Positions 47,504-55,817 of a DNA stretch of 64,000 nucleotides are shown here, piece by piece. The stretch is from NCBI GenBank assembly GCA_913055655.1, contig CAJXKA010000002.1:186001-250000 (forward strand). The letters are read 5' to 3'. The DNA is from an uncultured Oceanospirillales bacterium (GTDB lineage Bacteria; Pseudomonadota; Gammaproteobacteria; Xanthomonadales; SZUA-36). Made by a program: the position numbers and the translations under genes. The stretch's first letter is position 1. Each line of letters opens with the position of its first letter. The notes under the pieces are model-generated. The model was not told the origin of the DNA, did not search any database, and worked only from the letters and a program-made list of their open reading frames with translations.

Positions 47504-48714
47504 TGCGTCCGCTGGCTCAACTCCAGGGCGTTGGCAAGGTTTACCCCCGTGTACACCACCCGAGAGAGCGGCTGCGGGCCTTCGGCTCGTTGTTGGCAGG
47601 TAAGCCGCCGCGGGAGGGCGCCCACGTCCTGTCCGATATTGACCTGGAAGTCCGCCAGGGTGAGTCGCTCGGCATTATCGGCGAGAACGGCGCGGGTAAA
47701 TCGACGCTGCTCAAAATCCTGACCGGGGTCATCCGCCCGACCACCGGCACCGTCTCACTCGCTGCCCGGACAGCGGCGCTGCTGGAACTGGGTGCCGGTT
47801 TCCAGCCCGATTTCAGTGGACTGGACAATATCCGGATGAAGGCCTCCCTGTTGGGGATCGGCCGACGTGAGCTCGAGGCCCGGCTCGACGACATTCTGTC
47901 GTTCGCCGATATCGGCGAGTACATCTACGAGCCGGTCAAACATTACTCGTCCGGCATGGTCGTGCGCCTGGGGTTTGCCGTGGTGGCCGCATCCGACCCG
48001 GAACTCCTGATCACCGACGAAGTGCTGGCCGTGGGCGACGAATCGTTCCAGAAGAAGTGTGTGCGCTGGATCGACCGGTTTCTCGACGGCGGTGGAACGC
48101 TGCTGTTGGTTTCCCACAGCATGTACCTCGTGAACAAGCTCTGCCGGAACGCCATGTGGCTGCATGACGGCCGGGTGCGCGCGTGTGGCGAGTCACACGC
48201 CGTGACCCAGGAATACCTGGCCTGGCACGAATCACGGGACCAGGAAGAGAGTCGCTCGCGCGACAGGGTCTCGGGCGACAATGGCCATTACCGCGTGGAG
48301 ACATTGACGCTGGGTCAAAACGGTGACCGCCCGTTGGAAGGTGTCCTCGACAAGTCGGTCCATGAGCTTCCGGTGGGTGACGACCTGGTCGCGGAACTGG
48401 TGCTTCGGTCTCCCGATGGCCGCACCCCTGTTGGCATGTTCGGTATCGTGCGGGCCGATGAAACCGCGGTTTACGGTGTATCCAGCGAGCGTGCGCCTAC
48501 CGCGGCGGAAGCCCTGGGCGACGGGTTGTTCCGCTATCGCATTCGTTTTCCGGAACTCGCCTTGCTACCCGGTCGGTACCGGGTCAGGGGACATGCGCTG
48601 GATCCCGAGGGGCTGCGCGTGTGCGATACGGCGGAGTGTGAACTGCGCGTGACCGGACAGAGCCATGAACTGGGCATGGTGCGCCTGCAACATCAATGGC
48701 AACCCGAAGACTGA
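47503..48714 (+). CDS. ABC polysaccharide export ATPase with C-terminal domain (Wzt-like)
   Basis: A 403-residue ATPase. Walker A is GENGAGKSTLLKIL, the signature is YSSGMVVRLGFAVVAASDPELLITDEVLAVGD, and the TagH/Wzt-type LELGAGFQPDFSGLDNI segment follows Walker A. Residues about 255-403 form an extra strand-rich domain, as in Wzt proteins that read the glycan's terminal modification (SVHELPVGDDLVAELVLRS and onwards). That suggests the exported chain has a specific non-reducing end, perhaps the sulfate or methyl group added by enzymes encoded downstream. It overlaps the next gene by 19 nt. Confidence 0.88.
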   Translation: MRPLAQLQGVGKVYPRVHHPRERLRAFGSLLAGKPPREGAHVLSDIDLEVRQGESLGIIGENGAGKSTLLKILTGVIRPTTGTVSLAARTAALLELGAGFQPDFSGLDNIRMKASLLGIGRRELEARLDDILSFADIGEYIYEPVKHYSSGMVVRLGFAVVAASDPELLITDEVLAVGDESFQKKCVRWIDRFLDGGGTLLLVSHSMYLVNKLCRNAMWLHDGRVRACGESHAVTQEYLAWHESRDQEESRSRDRVSGDNGHYRVETLTLGQNGDRPLEGVLDKSVHELPVGDDLVAELVLRSPDGRTPVGMFGIVRADETAVYGVSSERAPTAAEALGDGLFRYRIRFPELALLPGRYRVRGHALDPEGLRVCDTAECELRVTGQSHELGMVRLQHQWQPED

Positions 48715-49538
48715 ACGTGACAATCCCGGTCCTGACCTACCATTCGACCAATATCGTCGACAACACCTATGCCGGAAATGACCATGTGGCCCTGGCCAGC
48801 GACCTGGAGGCGCTGCACGCGTGGGGTGTCCGTGTTGTCAGCCTGGACGACGTGGCGGCCTGGTATCACGGTGATGACGCGATTATCGCGGGCGGTCCCT
48901 GCGTGGCCCTGACGTTCGACGATGGTTCGGATTTTGACGCGGTCGATATCGAGCACCCGACCTGCGGGCCACAGCGCTCCTTCCTGGGGGTCATGAAAGA
49001 TCACCATGACCGCACGGGGCGGAGCGTCACTGCGACCACGTTCGTGATCGCCTCACCCGGCGCCCGTCGTCAACTCGATGAACGAAGCCTGGTCGGACGC
49101 GACTGGTGGGGTGAGCATTGGTGGCCGGAAGTGCGCTCCGGTGGGTTCATGTCGATCGGCTGTCACAGCTGGGACCATGTTCACACGGTCGTGGACGAAG
49201 TGGCCCAGGCCGAAAACGTCCGGGGTGATTTCAGCCGCGTGGCGACATTGGCTGACTGTGAACAGCAGGTTCGCGAGGCGGGTGACTACATTGCCGCCCG
49301 GCTTGGAGGCAGTCGCCCGGCGCACTACGCGTTTCCCTACGGTCAATTCAGCGCATACATGGTCGAGGAATACCTGCCCGGTCGCCAGTCCAGCCACGGG
49401 TTCTCGGCGGCCTGGACCACGGCACCGCGCCCGGTGACCCGTGCGGAGTCGCGCTGGACCCTGCCGCGGTTCGTGTGTGGTCGCGACTGGGGGGCGCCGG
49501 ATCAGTTCAGGGCCTTGCTTGGCCGGGTATTCCCGTAG
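48696..49538 (+). CDS. Polysaccharide deacetylase-like protein
   Basis: A 280-residue protein with the NodB-type fold. The metal motif 1 appears as VALTFDDGSDFD, and HSWDH has the H-x3-H metal motif. AHYAFPYGQFS corresponds to motif 3. A Trp-rich segment (RDWWGEHWWPEV) sits between. Such enzymes remove N-acetyl groups from glycans. There is no signal peptide, so cytoplasmic action on a lipid-linked intermediate is likely. Its 5' end overlaps the ATPase gene and its 3' end overlaps the convergent sulfotransferase gene by 37 nt. Confidence 0.78.
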   Translation: MATRRLNVTIPVLTYHSTNIVDNTYAGNDHVALASDLEALHAWGVRVVSLDDVAAWYHGDDAIIAGGPCVALTFDDGSDFDAVDIEHPTCGPQRSFLGVMKDHHDRTGRSVTATTFVIASPGARRQLDERSLVGRDWWGEHWWPEVRSGGFMSIGCHSWDHVHTVVDEVAQAENVRGDFSRVATLADCEQQVREAGDYIAARLGGSRPAHYAFPYGQFSAYMVEEYLPGRQSSHGFSAAWTTAPRPVTRAESRWTLPRFVCGRDWGAPDQFRALLGRVFP

Positions 49539-50362
49539 CCCCAGGTCGAAGCGAAATCCCGATCCAGCATCCGGCCCAGTGTCACGATGTCGTCGCGATA
49601 CAGCGACCGCAGCCAGTGCAGCTCATCGGCCGTGGCACCATGCACGGGAATACGGCGTTCCGGGTCGTCCGCGGGCGGGAAGAAGCGAATGCCCCCATCG
49701 CCGGATGCCTCGATCCGGGTACCGGCAAACACCGGTGTCCCGGGTGCGGTTTCCGGGAAGCCATCCGGATCGACACCCAGGAACCGCGCCACGTCCCTGA
49801 GCGTTTTCGCAGGGCGGGGGCGGATGTCTGCTTCCACGGTCATCACCCGGAATTGCGCTGCCGGGAAGCACCGTCGCCAGTGCGCCAGGTGATGGGCGTA
49901 GTAGCCCATGGCGACCGCCCCGCCGTAGGCCATTGCGTCTCGAAAACGGGTATCGGGGTCCAGTTCACCGTGGGCGACATAGTGCGCCCACGCGGACAGG
50001 GCCCGTCTCGCCGGGTCGCGCAGGCACAGCAACAACCTGACATCCGGCCTCAGTAATTCGCGAACCGCGGCCGGGATGTCAGGCTGGAACCCATCGGGCA
50101 AGCCACCCCCGGTTGGTGCGCCGGGTGACCAGAAGTACGCGGGCGTGGCTTCACCGACCGCGGTGGCGGTTCCGGCGTCACGGAAGTAGTCGAAATAGGC
50201 GGCCGTCCCGGGCGCCTGGAGATGGGATTCGTAGGCGAAAAATGCCGTTTCCTTGACGGGCGGCATGAAGATATCCGGGTGCGCGGATAAATGCCGGAAC
50301 AACCAGCTGGTGGCGCATTTCTGGGCACCGATCACCAGGAAATTTGGGCGGACTGGCGGCAT
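49502..50362 (-). CDS. PAPS-dependent sulfotransferase family protein
   Basis: A 286-residue protein. The 5'-phosphosulfate loop is FLVIGAQKCATSWLFRHL (residues 8-25), and the 3'-phosphate motif is LRDPARRALSAWAHYV. Near the C-terminus, WLRSLYRDDIVTLGRMLDRDFASTWGY is the usual end of heparan-sulfate-type bacterial sulfotransferases. It should transfer sulfate from PAPS to a hydroxyl of a glycan or lipid. It is the only minus-strand gene of the glycan island and may be regulated separately. The acceptor is unknown. Confidence 0.8.
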   Translation of the reverse strand: MPPVRPNFLVIGAQKCATSWLFRHLSAHPDIFMPPVKETAFFAYESHLQAPGTAAYFDYFRDAGTATAVGEATPAYFWSPGAPTGGGLPDGFQPDIPAAVRELLRPDVRLLLCLRDPARRALSAWAHYVAHGELDPDTRFRDAMAYGGAVAMGYYAHHLAHWRRCFPAAQFRVMTVEADIRPRPAKTLRDVARFLGVDPDGFPETAPGTPVFAGTRIEASGDGGIRFFPPADDPERRIPVHGATADELHWLRSLYRDDIVTLGRMLDRDFASTWGYGNTRPSKALN

Positions 50363-50374
50363 GGTCGGGTATCG

Positions 50375-50380
50375 TATAGT
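50375..50380 (+). promoter_or_regulatory. Probable -10 element for the glycosyltransferase genes
   Basis: TATAGT in the 50-bp gap between the divergent sulfotransferase and glycosyltransferase starts. It lies 33 bp before the ATG at 50413. The -35 region lies within the sulfotransferase's first codons. Confidence 0.35.
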
Positions 50381-50412
50381 CTTTCGCGCCCGTTTGCCGA
50401 CCCGCGTTACGC

Positions 50413-51237
50413 ATGAACCCTGAAACTTCGAAAAGTCTTCCCACCGTGGTGCTGCCGGTGCACGACGCCCACGATTGCCTGGTCAATTGCCTGGCGTCGC
50501 TGGACACCTGCAGTCGGGATGCGAGGGTGCTGGTCGTGGACGACGCCTCGACCGACCCGCGTGTGGCGCCGCTCATCGGTGAATGGTGTGCCCGATCGGC
50601 AGATCGCGAGTGCATCCGGCTTGGCGCCAACGTCGGTTTCGTAGGCGCGGCCAACCTGGGCGCAGAATGTGCCGGCGGTGACATCGTGCTGCTGAATTCC
50701 GATACGGTGGTGACGCCGGGCTGGCTGGAAGCCCTGGCGAGGTGCCTGGCCTCGGACCCAAAAATCGCCTCGGCAACGCCGTGGACCAACAACGGTGAGA
50801 TCGTATCACTGCCGCAGTTCTGTCAGCCGAACCCGGTTCCGCAAAACCCGCCGGCCATCGCCGCGGCGATTGCCCGGGCGGGCACGCCCTGCTACCCCGA
50901 GCTCCCCACGGCCGTCGGTTTCTGCATGGCCGTGTCACGGCGCGCGATTGAGCGGATTGGCCTGTTCGATGCGACGACATTCGGCCGCGGTTATGGCGAA
51001 GAAAACGACTTCAGCCTGCGGGCGGCGGCGGCCGGGTTTCGCAATGTGCTCTGCGACGACGCTTACGTGGTGCATGTCGGCGGCCAGTCTTTCGGCGCCG
51101 TCGGCCTGGCGCCGGGCGAGGCGACCATGCGCCGGTTGCTGGGCAAGCACCCGGGCTACCTGGACATGATCACCGCCTGGATTGCTGCGGACCCGCTGGC
51201 CGGACGCCGGCGCGAGGTCGTGGCGGCGCTGGGTTAG
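50413..51237 (+). CDS. Family 2 glycosyltransferase
   Basis: A 274-residue GT-A enzyme. STVVLPVHDAHD-like first strand (residues 8-17), VVDDASTDPRVAPL, then IVLLNSDTVVTPGWLEAL with the SDT variant of the DxD motif. FGRGYGEENDFSLRAAAAGFRN holds the ED catalytic-base region (E-N-D-F-S). It adds a sugar to a growing glycan and is a short single-domain form. It starts the rightward half of the glycan island. Confidence 0.85.
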   Translation: MNPETSKSLPTVVLPVHDAHDCLVNCLASLDTCSRDARVLVVDDASTDPRVAPLIGEWCARSADRECIRLGANVGFVGAANLGAECAGGDIVLLNSDTVVTPGWLEALARCLASDPKIASATPWTNNGEIVSLPQFCQPNPVPQNPPAIAAAIARAGTPCYPELPTAVGFCMAVSRRAIERIGLFDATTFGRGYGEENDFSLRAAAAGFRNVLCDDAYVVHVGGQSFGAVGLAPGEATMRRLLGKHPGYLDMITAWIAADPLAGRRREVVAALG

Positions 51238-51240
51238 AAT
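51235..51240 (+). promoter_or_regulatory. Possible -10 element for the methyltransferase gene
   Basis: TAGAAT spans the stop codon of the preceding glycosyltransferase. The GTG start of the methyltransferase is 28 bp further on. No -35 is evident. Confidence 0.3.
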
Positions 51241-51267
51241 CAACCGAAATTCCAGGCGACCCAGAAC

Positions 51268-52170
51268 GTGTCCGACGATCTCGAATTCACCGGCGAACGC
51301 TTCACACCCGAATGCGTCCGCGAAATCTGGTACGAACACCTGCACCGCTATGCACTGGCGGCGCGGTTCGTGGCCGGCAAGCGCGTGCTCGACGCCGCCT
51401 GCGGCGAGGGTTACGGCGCCGCGGTGCTGGCGGCCGCAGCAGAATCGGTCACCGGCGTCGATTTGTCGCAGGACGCGGTCGATCACGCGCGAGCGCGGTA
51501 TGGTGCCATCGACGGGCTGTCGTTCCAGCAGGGCGACTGCACCCGGCTGCCGTTCGAAGACGGCGCCTTCGACGTGATCGTGTCTTTCGAGACGCTGGAA
51601 CACCTGCAGGCGCAGGACGAAATGCTCGCCGGCTTCCGCCGCCTGCTGGCGCCGGGTGGATACCTGCTGCTGTCGTCCCCGGACAAGGCCGTGTACACCG
51701 ACCAGATGGGCAACGAAAACCCCTGGCATGTGCGCGAACTTTATCGCGATGAACTGGAAGCACTGGTGTCGCGGCATTTCCCGGCCTGGCGGCTGATGGG
51801 CCAGCGGCTGCAGTTCCAGTCCGTCATCTGGGACCTGGATGGCGGGCAGGGCGCACGTTTCCAGCGCTGGGATGGTGAGCGCCTGCGCGACCATGACCAG
51901 GTCGACCGCGAACCGGTTTATTACCTGGTCTTCGCCGCGGCGGATGATGCTGACCTGCCGGACCCGGGCGCCGCACTCTGGCTGTTCGACGACCAGGACG
52001 AAACGGTCTACGACCATTACATCGGCGAGATCCGGCGCAACATGGCGGCCGGCGGCATCATCGCCGACCGGGACGCGGAAATCGAGCGCCTGCGCGAGCG
52101 CGTGGCCCAGCTGGAGCGGCGCGCACCCTGGTACCGGCGCCTGTTCGGTGCTTCCGGTGACCGTCGCTGA
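51268..52170 (+). CDS. Class I SAM-dependent methyltransferase
   Basis: A 300-residue protein starting at GTG 51268. It opens EFTGERFTPECVREIWYEHLHRYALA, a signature of methyltransferases in O-antigen and capsule clusters. SAM motif I is VLDAACGEGYGAAVLA, and motif III is IVSFETLEHLQAQDEM. A C-terminal coiled coil (residues about 270-290, DAEIERLRERVAQLERR) may mediate contacts with other glycan enzymes. It probably methylates a sugar, perhaps as a chain terminator read by the Wzt-like domain. There is no transmembrane segment. Confidence 0.83.
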   Translation: MSDDLEFTGERFTPECVREIWYEHLHRYALAARFVAGKRVLDAACGEGYGAAVLAAAAESVTGVDLSQDAVDHARARYGAIDGLSFQQGDCTRLPFEDGAFDVIVSFETLEHLQAQDEMLAGFRRLLAPGGYLLLSSPDKAVYTDQMGNENPWHVRELYRDELEALVSRHFPAWRLMGQRLQFQSVIWDLDGGQGARFQRWDGERLRDHDQVDREPVYYLVFAAADDADLPDPGAALWLFDDQDETVYDHYIGEIRRNMAAGGIIADRDAEIERLRERVAQLERRAPWYRRLFGASGDRR

Positions 52171-52185
52171 CCGAGGGTCATTCCA

Positions 52186-53049
52186 CTGCACACCACCGCC
52201 ATCGTCGTGAACTACAACGCCGGCCGCGCCCTGCGGCGCTGCGTGGCGTCGTTGCTGGACGAGGGCGTGGCCGAGGTGCGCGTGGTCGACAACGCATCGA
52301 CGGATGGCAGCATCGAAATTCTGGAGGCGGCATTCCCCGGCCACCCTTCGCTGCGGGTCACCCGGAATACGACCAATGTCGGCTACTCGAAGGCCGTGAA
52401 TGCCGCGGCCGATCGCGTCGGCGAGGGGCGGCTGCTGGTGATCAACCCGGACGCCCACCTGTGCCCCGGGGCGCTGACTCGCCTGGAAACGGCCCTGGAC
52501 CAGGCGCCCGGGGTAGCGCTGGCCGCGCCGCTGGTGCGCGATGCCGGCGGTACGCCGGAACCCGCGGCATTCCGGCCCTTTCCCGATGCCTGGCGATCCT
52601 TCGTGCATTTCACGGGGCTTTCCCGGCTGGCGGGTGATGGGGGCGCGCTTGAAGGCGTGCGCCTGTCGCCCGACGCGTGGCCAACGGACAACGCCCCCGC
52701 CGAGGCGGTTTCGGGCGCCTGCTTCCTGGTCGACGCAGCCACGTTTGCCGGGCTGGGCGGATTCGACACCCACTATCCCTTCCATTGCGAGGACCTGGAC
52801 CTGATGTACCGGCTGAAAGCGGCCGGGCACGGGCGCGTCTTCGTCCCCGGCGCCGAGGCCGTCCATGACCAGGGCATCTCGTCCGCCAGCCGGCCATTGT
52901 GGGTGCATCGCCAGAAACACCGCGGCATGCAGCGCTTTTACCGCAAGTTCCAGGCCGGGCGGCACGCCGCGCCGGTGCGCTGGCTGGTCCAGGCCGGCAT
53001 CTGGGGCCACTGGGCCGTCACCGCACCCTGGGTATGGCTGAAAAGCTGA
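52186..53049 (+). CDS. Family 2 glycosyltransferase (rhamnosyltransferase-like), unusual start
   Basis: About 287 residues of a WbbL-like GT2 enzyme. TTAIVVNYNAGRALRRCVASL forms the first strand, VRVVDNASTDGSIEIL the second, LLVINPDAHLCPGAL the donor site, and HYPFHCEDLDLMYRLKAAG the acceptor base region. The only canonical start, GTG 52207, would cut off the first strand (TTAIVV). A CTG at 52186 with GAGG 9 nt upstream restores it, so I give that. The frame is the same as that of the preceding methyltransferase, whose stop is 15 nt upstream. Confidence 0.78.
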   Translation: MHTTAIVVNYNAGRALRRCVASLLDEGVAEVRVVDNASTDGSIEILEAAFPGHPSLRVTRNTTNVGYSKAVNAAADRVGEGRLLVINPDAHLCPGALTRLETALDQAPGVALAAPLVRDAGGTPEPAAFRPFPDAWRSFVHFTGLSRLAGDGGALEGVRLSPDAWPTDNAPAEAVSGACFLVDAATFAGLGGFDTHYPFHCEDLDLMYRLKAAGHGRVFVPGAEAVHDQGISSASRPLWVHRQKHRGMQRFYRKFQAGRHAAPVRWLVQAGIWGHWAVTAPWVWLKS

Positions 53050-53939
53050 ACGGCGCCACGGTCCTGGTGCTGGGCGCCAGCGGCCAGGTCGGCCGGTTCG
53101 CCGTGCCGTTGCTGCTGGCGAACGGCGCGGACGTCATCGCCGTGAGCCGGGGCGGGCGCCCGCCCCGGTACCCCGGTTGGGAAGGCGTCGACTGGGTAAT
53201 GCCGGAAAACGCCATCGGCTTGGCCGACCGGGTCACGATGATCCTTTCCGGCGGGCCGCTGGCGCTGGCCATCGAGTGGCTGGCGCGCTGCCCGGCCGTG
53301 CATCGTGTCGCCGCCACATCCTCGACCAGCGTCGTCACCAAGCGCGACTCCCGGGAGCCGGCAGAGCGCCGGCAAATGACAGGCCTGCTCGAGGCCGAGA
53401 CAAGCCTCGCCGAAGCGTGCGCCGCGCGCGCCGCCGGCCTCTGCCTGCTGCGACCGACCCTGGTCTACGGTGCGGGTCTTGACCGCAACCTGGCCCGGCT
53501 GGCGTCGTTCATTCGCCGGTTCGGCTTCCTGCCGCTGGCGCGGCAGTCGGGCGGGCTGCGCCAGCCCCTGCATGCCGAAGACCTGGCCGCCGCGCTGGTG
53601 GCCGGTCTCGTGCGCGGCGTGGACCTGCTGGCCCCGCTGGCCGGGGGCGAAACGGTGACTTACCGCGAAATGGCCGGCCGGGTCTTTGACGCGCTGGACC
53701 GGCCGCGGAGGCTGGCGGCGGTACCGACGCCGTTGCTGTCAGCCGTGGCGCGGCTGGCCGGCGGCGGCGCCAATGCGGGCATGGTTGAACGCCAGGCCAT
53801 CGACCTGGTGTTTGACGATGCCGAGGCCCGCGAAGCGCTGGGCATCCACCCGCGTGGGTACCGCCCAGGCGCCGATGATTTCAGCCCGCCATCCCGCGAG
53901 CGGCTGGAAGCGCTGGCGTCAGGCGTGAACGCCGGTTGA
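53034..53939 (+). CDS. NAD(P)-dependent epimerase/reductase-like protein
   Basis: A 301-residue Rossmann-fold protein of the extended or atypical short-chain type. The nucleotide loop is TVLVLGASGQVGRFAVPLLL (GxSGxxG). VAATSSTSVVTKRDSREPAERR holds the Ser/Thr region but lacks a clear YxxxK. LRPTLVYGAGLDRNLARLASFIRRFGFLPL matches UDP-sugar 4-epimerase-like or NADH-ubiquinone-subunit-like members. It overlaps the preceding glycosyltransferase by 16 nt, which suggests a sugar-nucleotide or lipid-linked sugar substrate. The exact reaction is unknown. Confidence 0.72.
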   Translation: MAEKLNGATVLVLGASGQVGRFAVPLLLANGADVIAVSRGGRPPRYPGWEGVDWVMPENAIGLADRVTMILSGGPLALAIEWLARCPAVHRVAATSSTSVVTKRDSREPAERRQMTGLLEAETSLAEACAARAAGLCLLRPTLVYGAGLDRNLARLASFIRRFGFLPLARQSGGLRQPLHAEDLAAALVAGLVRGVDLLAPLAGGETVTYREMAGRVFDALDRPRRLAAVPTPLLSAVARLAGGGANAGMVERQAIDLVFDDAEAREALGIHPRGYRPGADDFSPPSRERLEALASGVNAG

Positions 53940-53951
53940 GGCGCGCAACGG

Positions 53952-53960
53952 TGCTAGAAT
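53952..53960 (+). promoter_or_regulatory. Extended -10 promoter for glyA
   Basis: TGCTAGAAT fits an extended -10, 52 bp before the glyA ATG. The same TGC-TA-n-AA arrangement precedes cysK. An AGAAGG ribosome-binding site follows before the ATG. Confidence 0.5.
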
Positions 53961-54012
53961 GCACCTTTTCCTGACCCACGTTTAACCTCCAGCCAGAAGG
54001 ATCCGCCGTCCC

Positions 54013-55278
54013 ATGTTTGACAGCCGCAGCACCATCGCCGATTTCGACCCGGAACTGGCCGCCGCCATCGCCGACGAGGCGCGCCGACAGGAAGACCACA
54101 TCGAGCTGATCGCCTCCGAGAACTACGCCAGCCCGCGCGTGCTCGAGGCGCAGGGCTCGGTGCTGACCAACAAGTACGCCGAGGGCTACCCGGGGCGTCG
54201 CTACTACGGTGGCTGTGAGTACGTCGATATCGCCGAACGGCTGGCGCAGGAGCGGGTGTGCGAACTGTTCGGCGCGCACTACGCCAATGTCCAGCCGCAC
54301 TCGGGTTCGCAGGCGAACGCCGCGGTCTACATGGCGCTGCTGCAGCCCGGTGACACCATCCTGGGCATGAGCCTGGAACACGGCGGGCACCTGACCCATG
54401 GCGCCAAGGTGAACTTCTCCGGCCGCATCTTTAACGCCGTGCAGTATGGCGTTGACGAGGACACCGCGCTGATCGACTACGACGAGATCCAGCGCCTGGC
54501 CGACGAGCACCGCCCGAAGATGCTGATCGGCGGCTTTTCCGCCTACTCGCGCGAGATCGACTGGGCGCGCATGCGCGCGATCGCCGACTCTGTCGACGCC
54601 TGGTTCGTGGTCGACATGGCGCACGTCGCCGGACTGGTGGCCGCGGGGCTGTACCCGAACCCGGTGCCGCACGCGCACGTGGTGACCTCCACCACGCACA
54701 AGACGCTGCGCGGTCCGCGTGGCGGCATCATCCTGGCGCAGGAAAATGCCGACGTGGAGAAGAAGTTGAACTCACTGGTGTTCCCGGGTACCCAGGGTGG
54801 GCCGCTGATGCATGTCATCGCCGCCAAGGCCGTGGCCTTCAAGGAGGCCCTGGAACCGGATTTCGCCGACTACCAGCGCAAGGTGGTGGACAACGCCCGC
54901 GCCATGGCCGGCAAACTGGCCGAGCGCGGCTACAAGGTGGTCTCGGGCGGCACCGACAACCACCTGTTCCTGGTCGACCTGATCGGCCGCGAGTTCACCG
55001 GCAAGGACGCGGAGGAATCACTGGGCCGCGCCAACATCACCGTCAACAAGAACACCGTGCCGGGCGAGCCGCGCTCGCCGTTCGTGACCAGCGGCCTGCG
55101 CCTGGGTACGCCCGCCGTCACCACGCGCGGTTTCGGCGTGGACGAGTGCGCGGTGCTGTCAGAAGCCATCTGCGACCTGCTCGACGCCGTGGGCGACGAG
55201 GGCGCCGAGACCCGCGCACGTGAAGTCGCTACGTCGCTGTGCGAACGTTTCCCGGTGTACGGCGGGGCCAGGGCCTGA
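54013..55278 (+). CDS. glyA: Serine hydroxymethyltransferase
   Basis: A 421-residue PLP enzyme converting serine and tetrahydrofolate to glycine and methylene-tetrahydrofolate. Motifs: [40 protein letters not shown], and the PLP lysine in [14 protein letters not shown]. Length and order are those of bacterial GlyA. It heads a series of nucleotide- and cofactor-related genes (nrdR, rib genes). NrdR starts 15 nt downstream. Confidence 0.96.
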   Translation: MFDSRSTIADFDPELAAAIADEARRQEDHIELIASENYASPRVLEAQGSVLTNKYAEGYPGRRYYGGCEYVDIAERLAQERVCELFGAHYANVQPHSGSQANAAVYMALLQPGDTILGMSLEHGGHLTHGAKVNFSGRIFNAVQYGVDEDTALIDYDEIQRLADEHRPKMLIGGFSAYSREIDWARMRAIADSVDAWFVVDMAHVAGLVAAGLYPNPVPHAHVVTSTTHKTLRGPRGGIILAQENADVEKKLNSLVFPGTQGGPLMHVIAAKAVAFKEALEPDFADYQRKVVDNARAMAGKLAERGYKVVSGGTDNHLFLVDLIGREFTGKDAEESLGRANITVNKNTVPGEPRSPFVTSGLRLGTPAVTTRGFGVDECAVLSEAICDLLDAVGDEGAETRAREVATSLCERFPVYGGARA

Positions 55279-55292
55279 TCTCGGGGTGATGC

Positions 55293-55817
55293 ATGTGGTG
55301 CCCGCTCTGCAACCATGACGAAACCCGGGTGGTGGATTCCCGCCTGACCGGGGACGGCATGCAGATCCGGCGCCGGCGCGAATGCCTGAAATGCGCCAAC
55401 CGCTTCAACACTTTCGAGGCGCCCGAACTGAAGGCGCCCCGGGTGATCAAGTCGGACGGCGGCCGCGAAGCCTTTTCCGAGGACAAGCTCCGGCGCGGCA
55501 TGATGCGCGCGCTGGAGAAGCGCCCCGTGGAAACCCGCGAGGTTGAACGTTCCATCCGTCGCCTGCTGCGCGAGATCAGCAGCGCCGAGGAAGCCGAGAT
55601 CCCATCGACGCTGATCGGCGAATGGGTCATGCGCGAGCTGCGCCGCCTGGACCAGGTCGCGTTTGTCCGCTTTGCTTCCGTGTACCGGCGTTTCGAAGAC
55701 CTGCAGGCCTTTCGCGAACTGATCGAAACCCTGGAGCGCGAGGGCGAAGCCGCCCTGGATGCGCGCCAGTTTTCCCTGCTCGAGAAGCCGTCACGGGGCC
55801 GGCGGCAAGACGGGTGA
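55293..55817 (+). CDS. nrdR: Transcriptional repressor NrdR
   Basis: A 174-residue repressor of ribonucleotide reductase genes. The N-terminal zinc ribbon uses Cys 3, 6, 31 and 34 (WCPLC and ECLKC). An ATP-cone domain follows (about residues 48-138: PRVIKSDGGREAFSEDKLRRGMMRAL). GlyA-nrdR-ribD is a widespread arrangement. The stop overlaps the GTG of ribD (GTGA). Confidence 0.95.
   Translation: MWCPLCNHDETRVVDSRLTGDGMQIRRRRECLKCANRFNTFEAPELKAPRVIKSDGGREAFSEDKLRRGMMRALEKRPVETREVERSIRRLLREISSAEEAEIPSTLIGEWVMRELRRLDQVAFVRFASVYRRFEDLQAFRELIETLEREGEAALDARQFSLLEKPSRGRRQDG

Noticed and set aside
50935..53010. A 691-codon minus-strand frame across the glycosyltransferase and methyltransferase genes
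   Set aside because: It spans three well-supported plus-strand genes and their gaps and has no recognisable domain.
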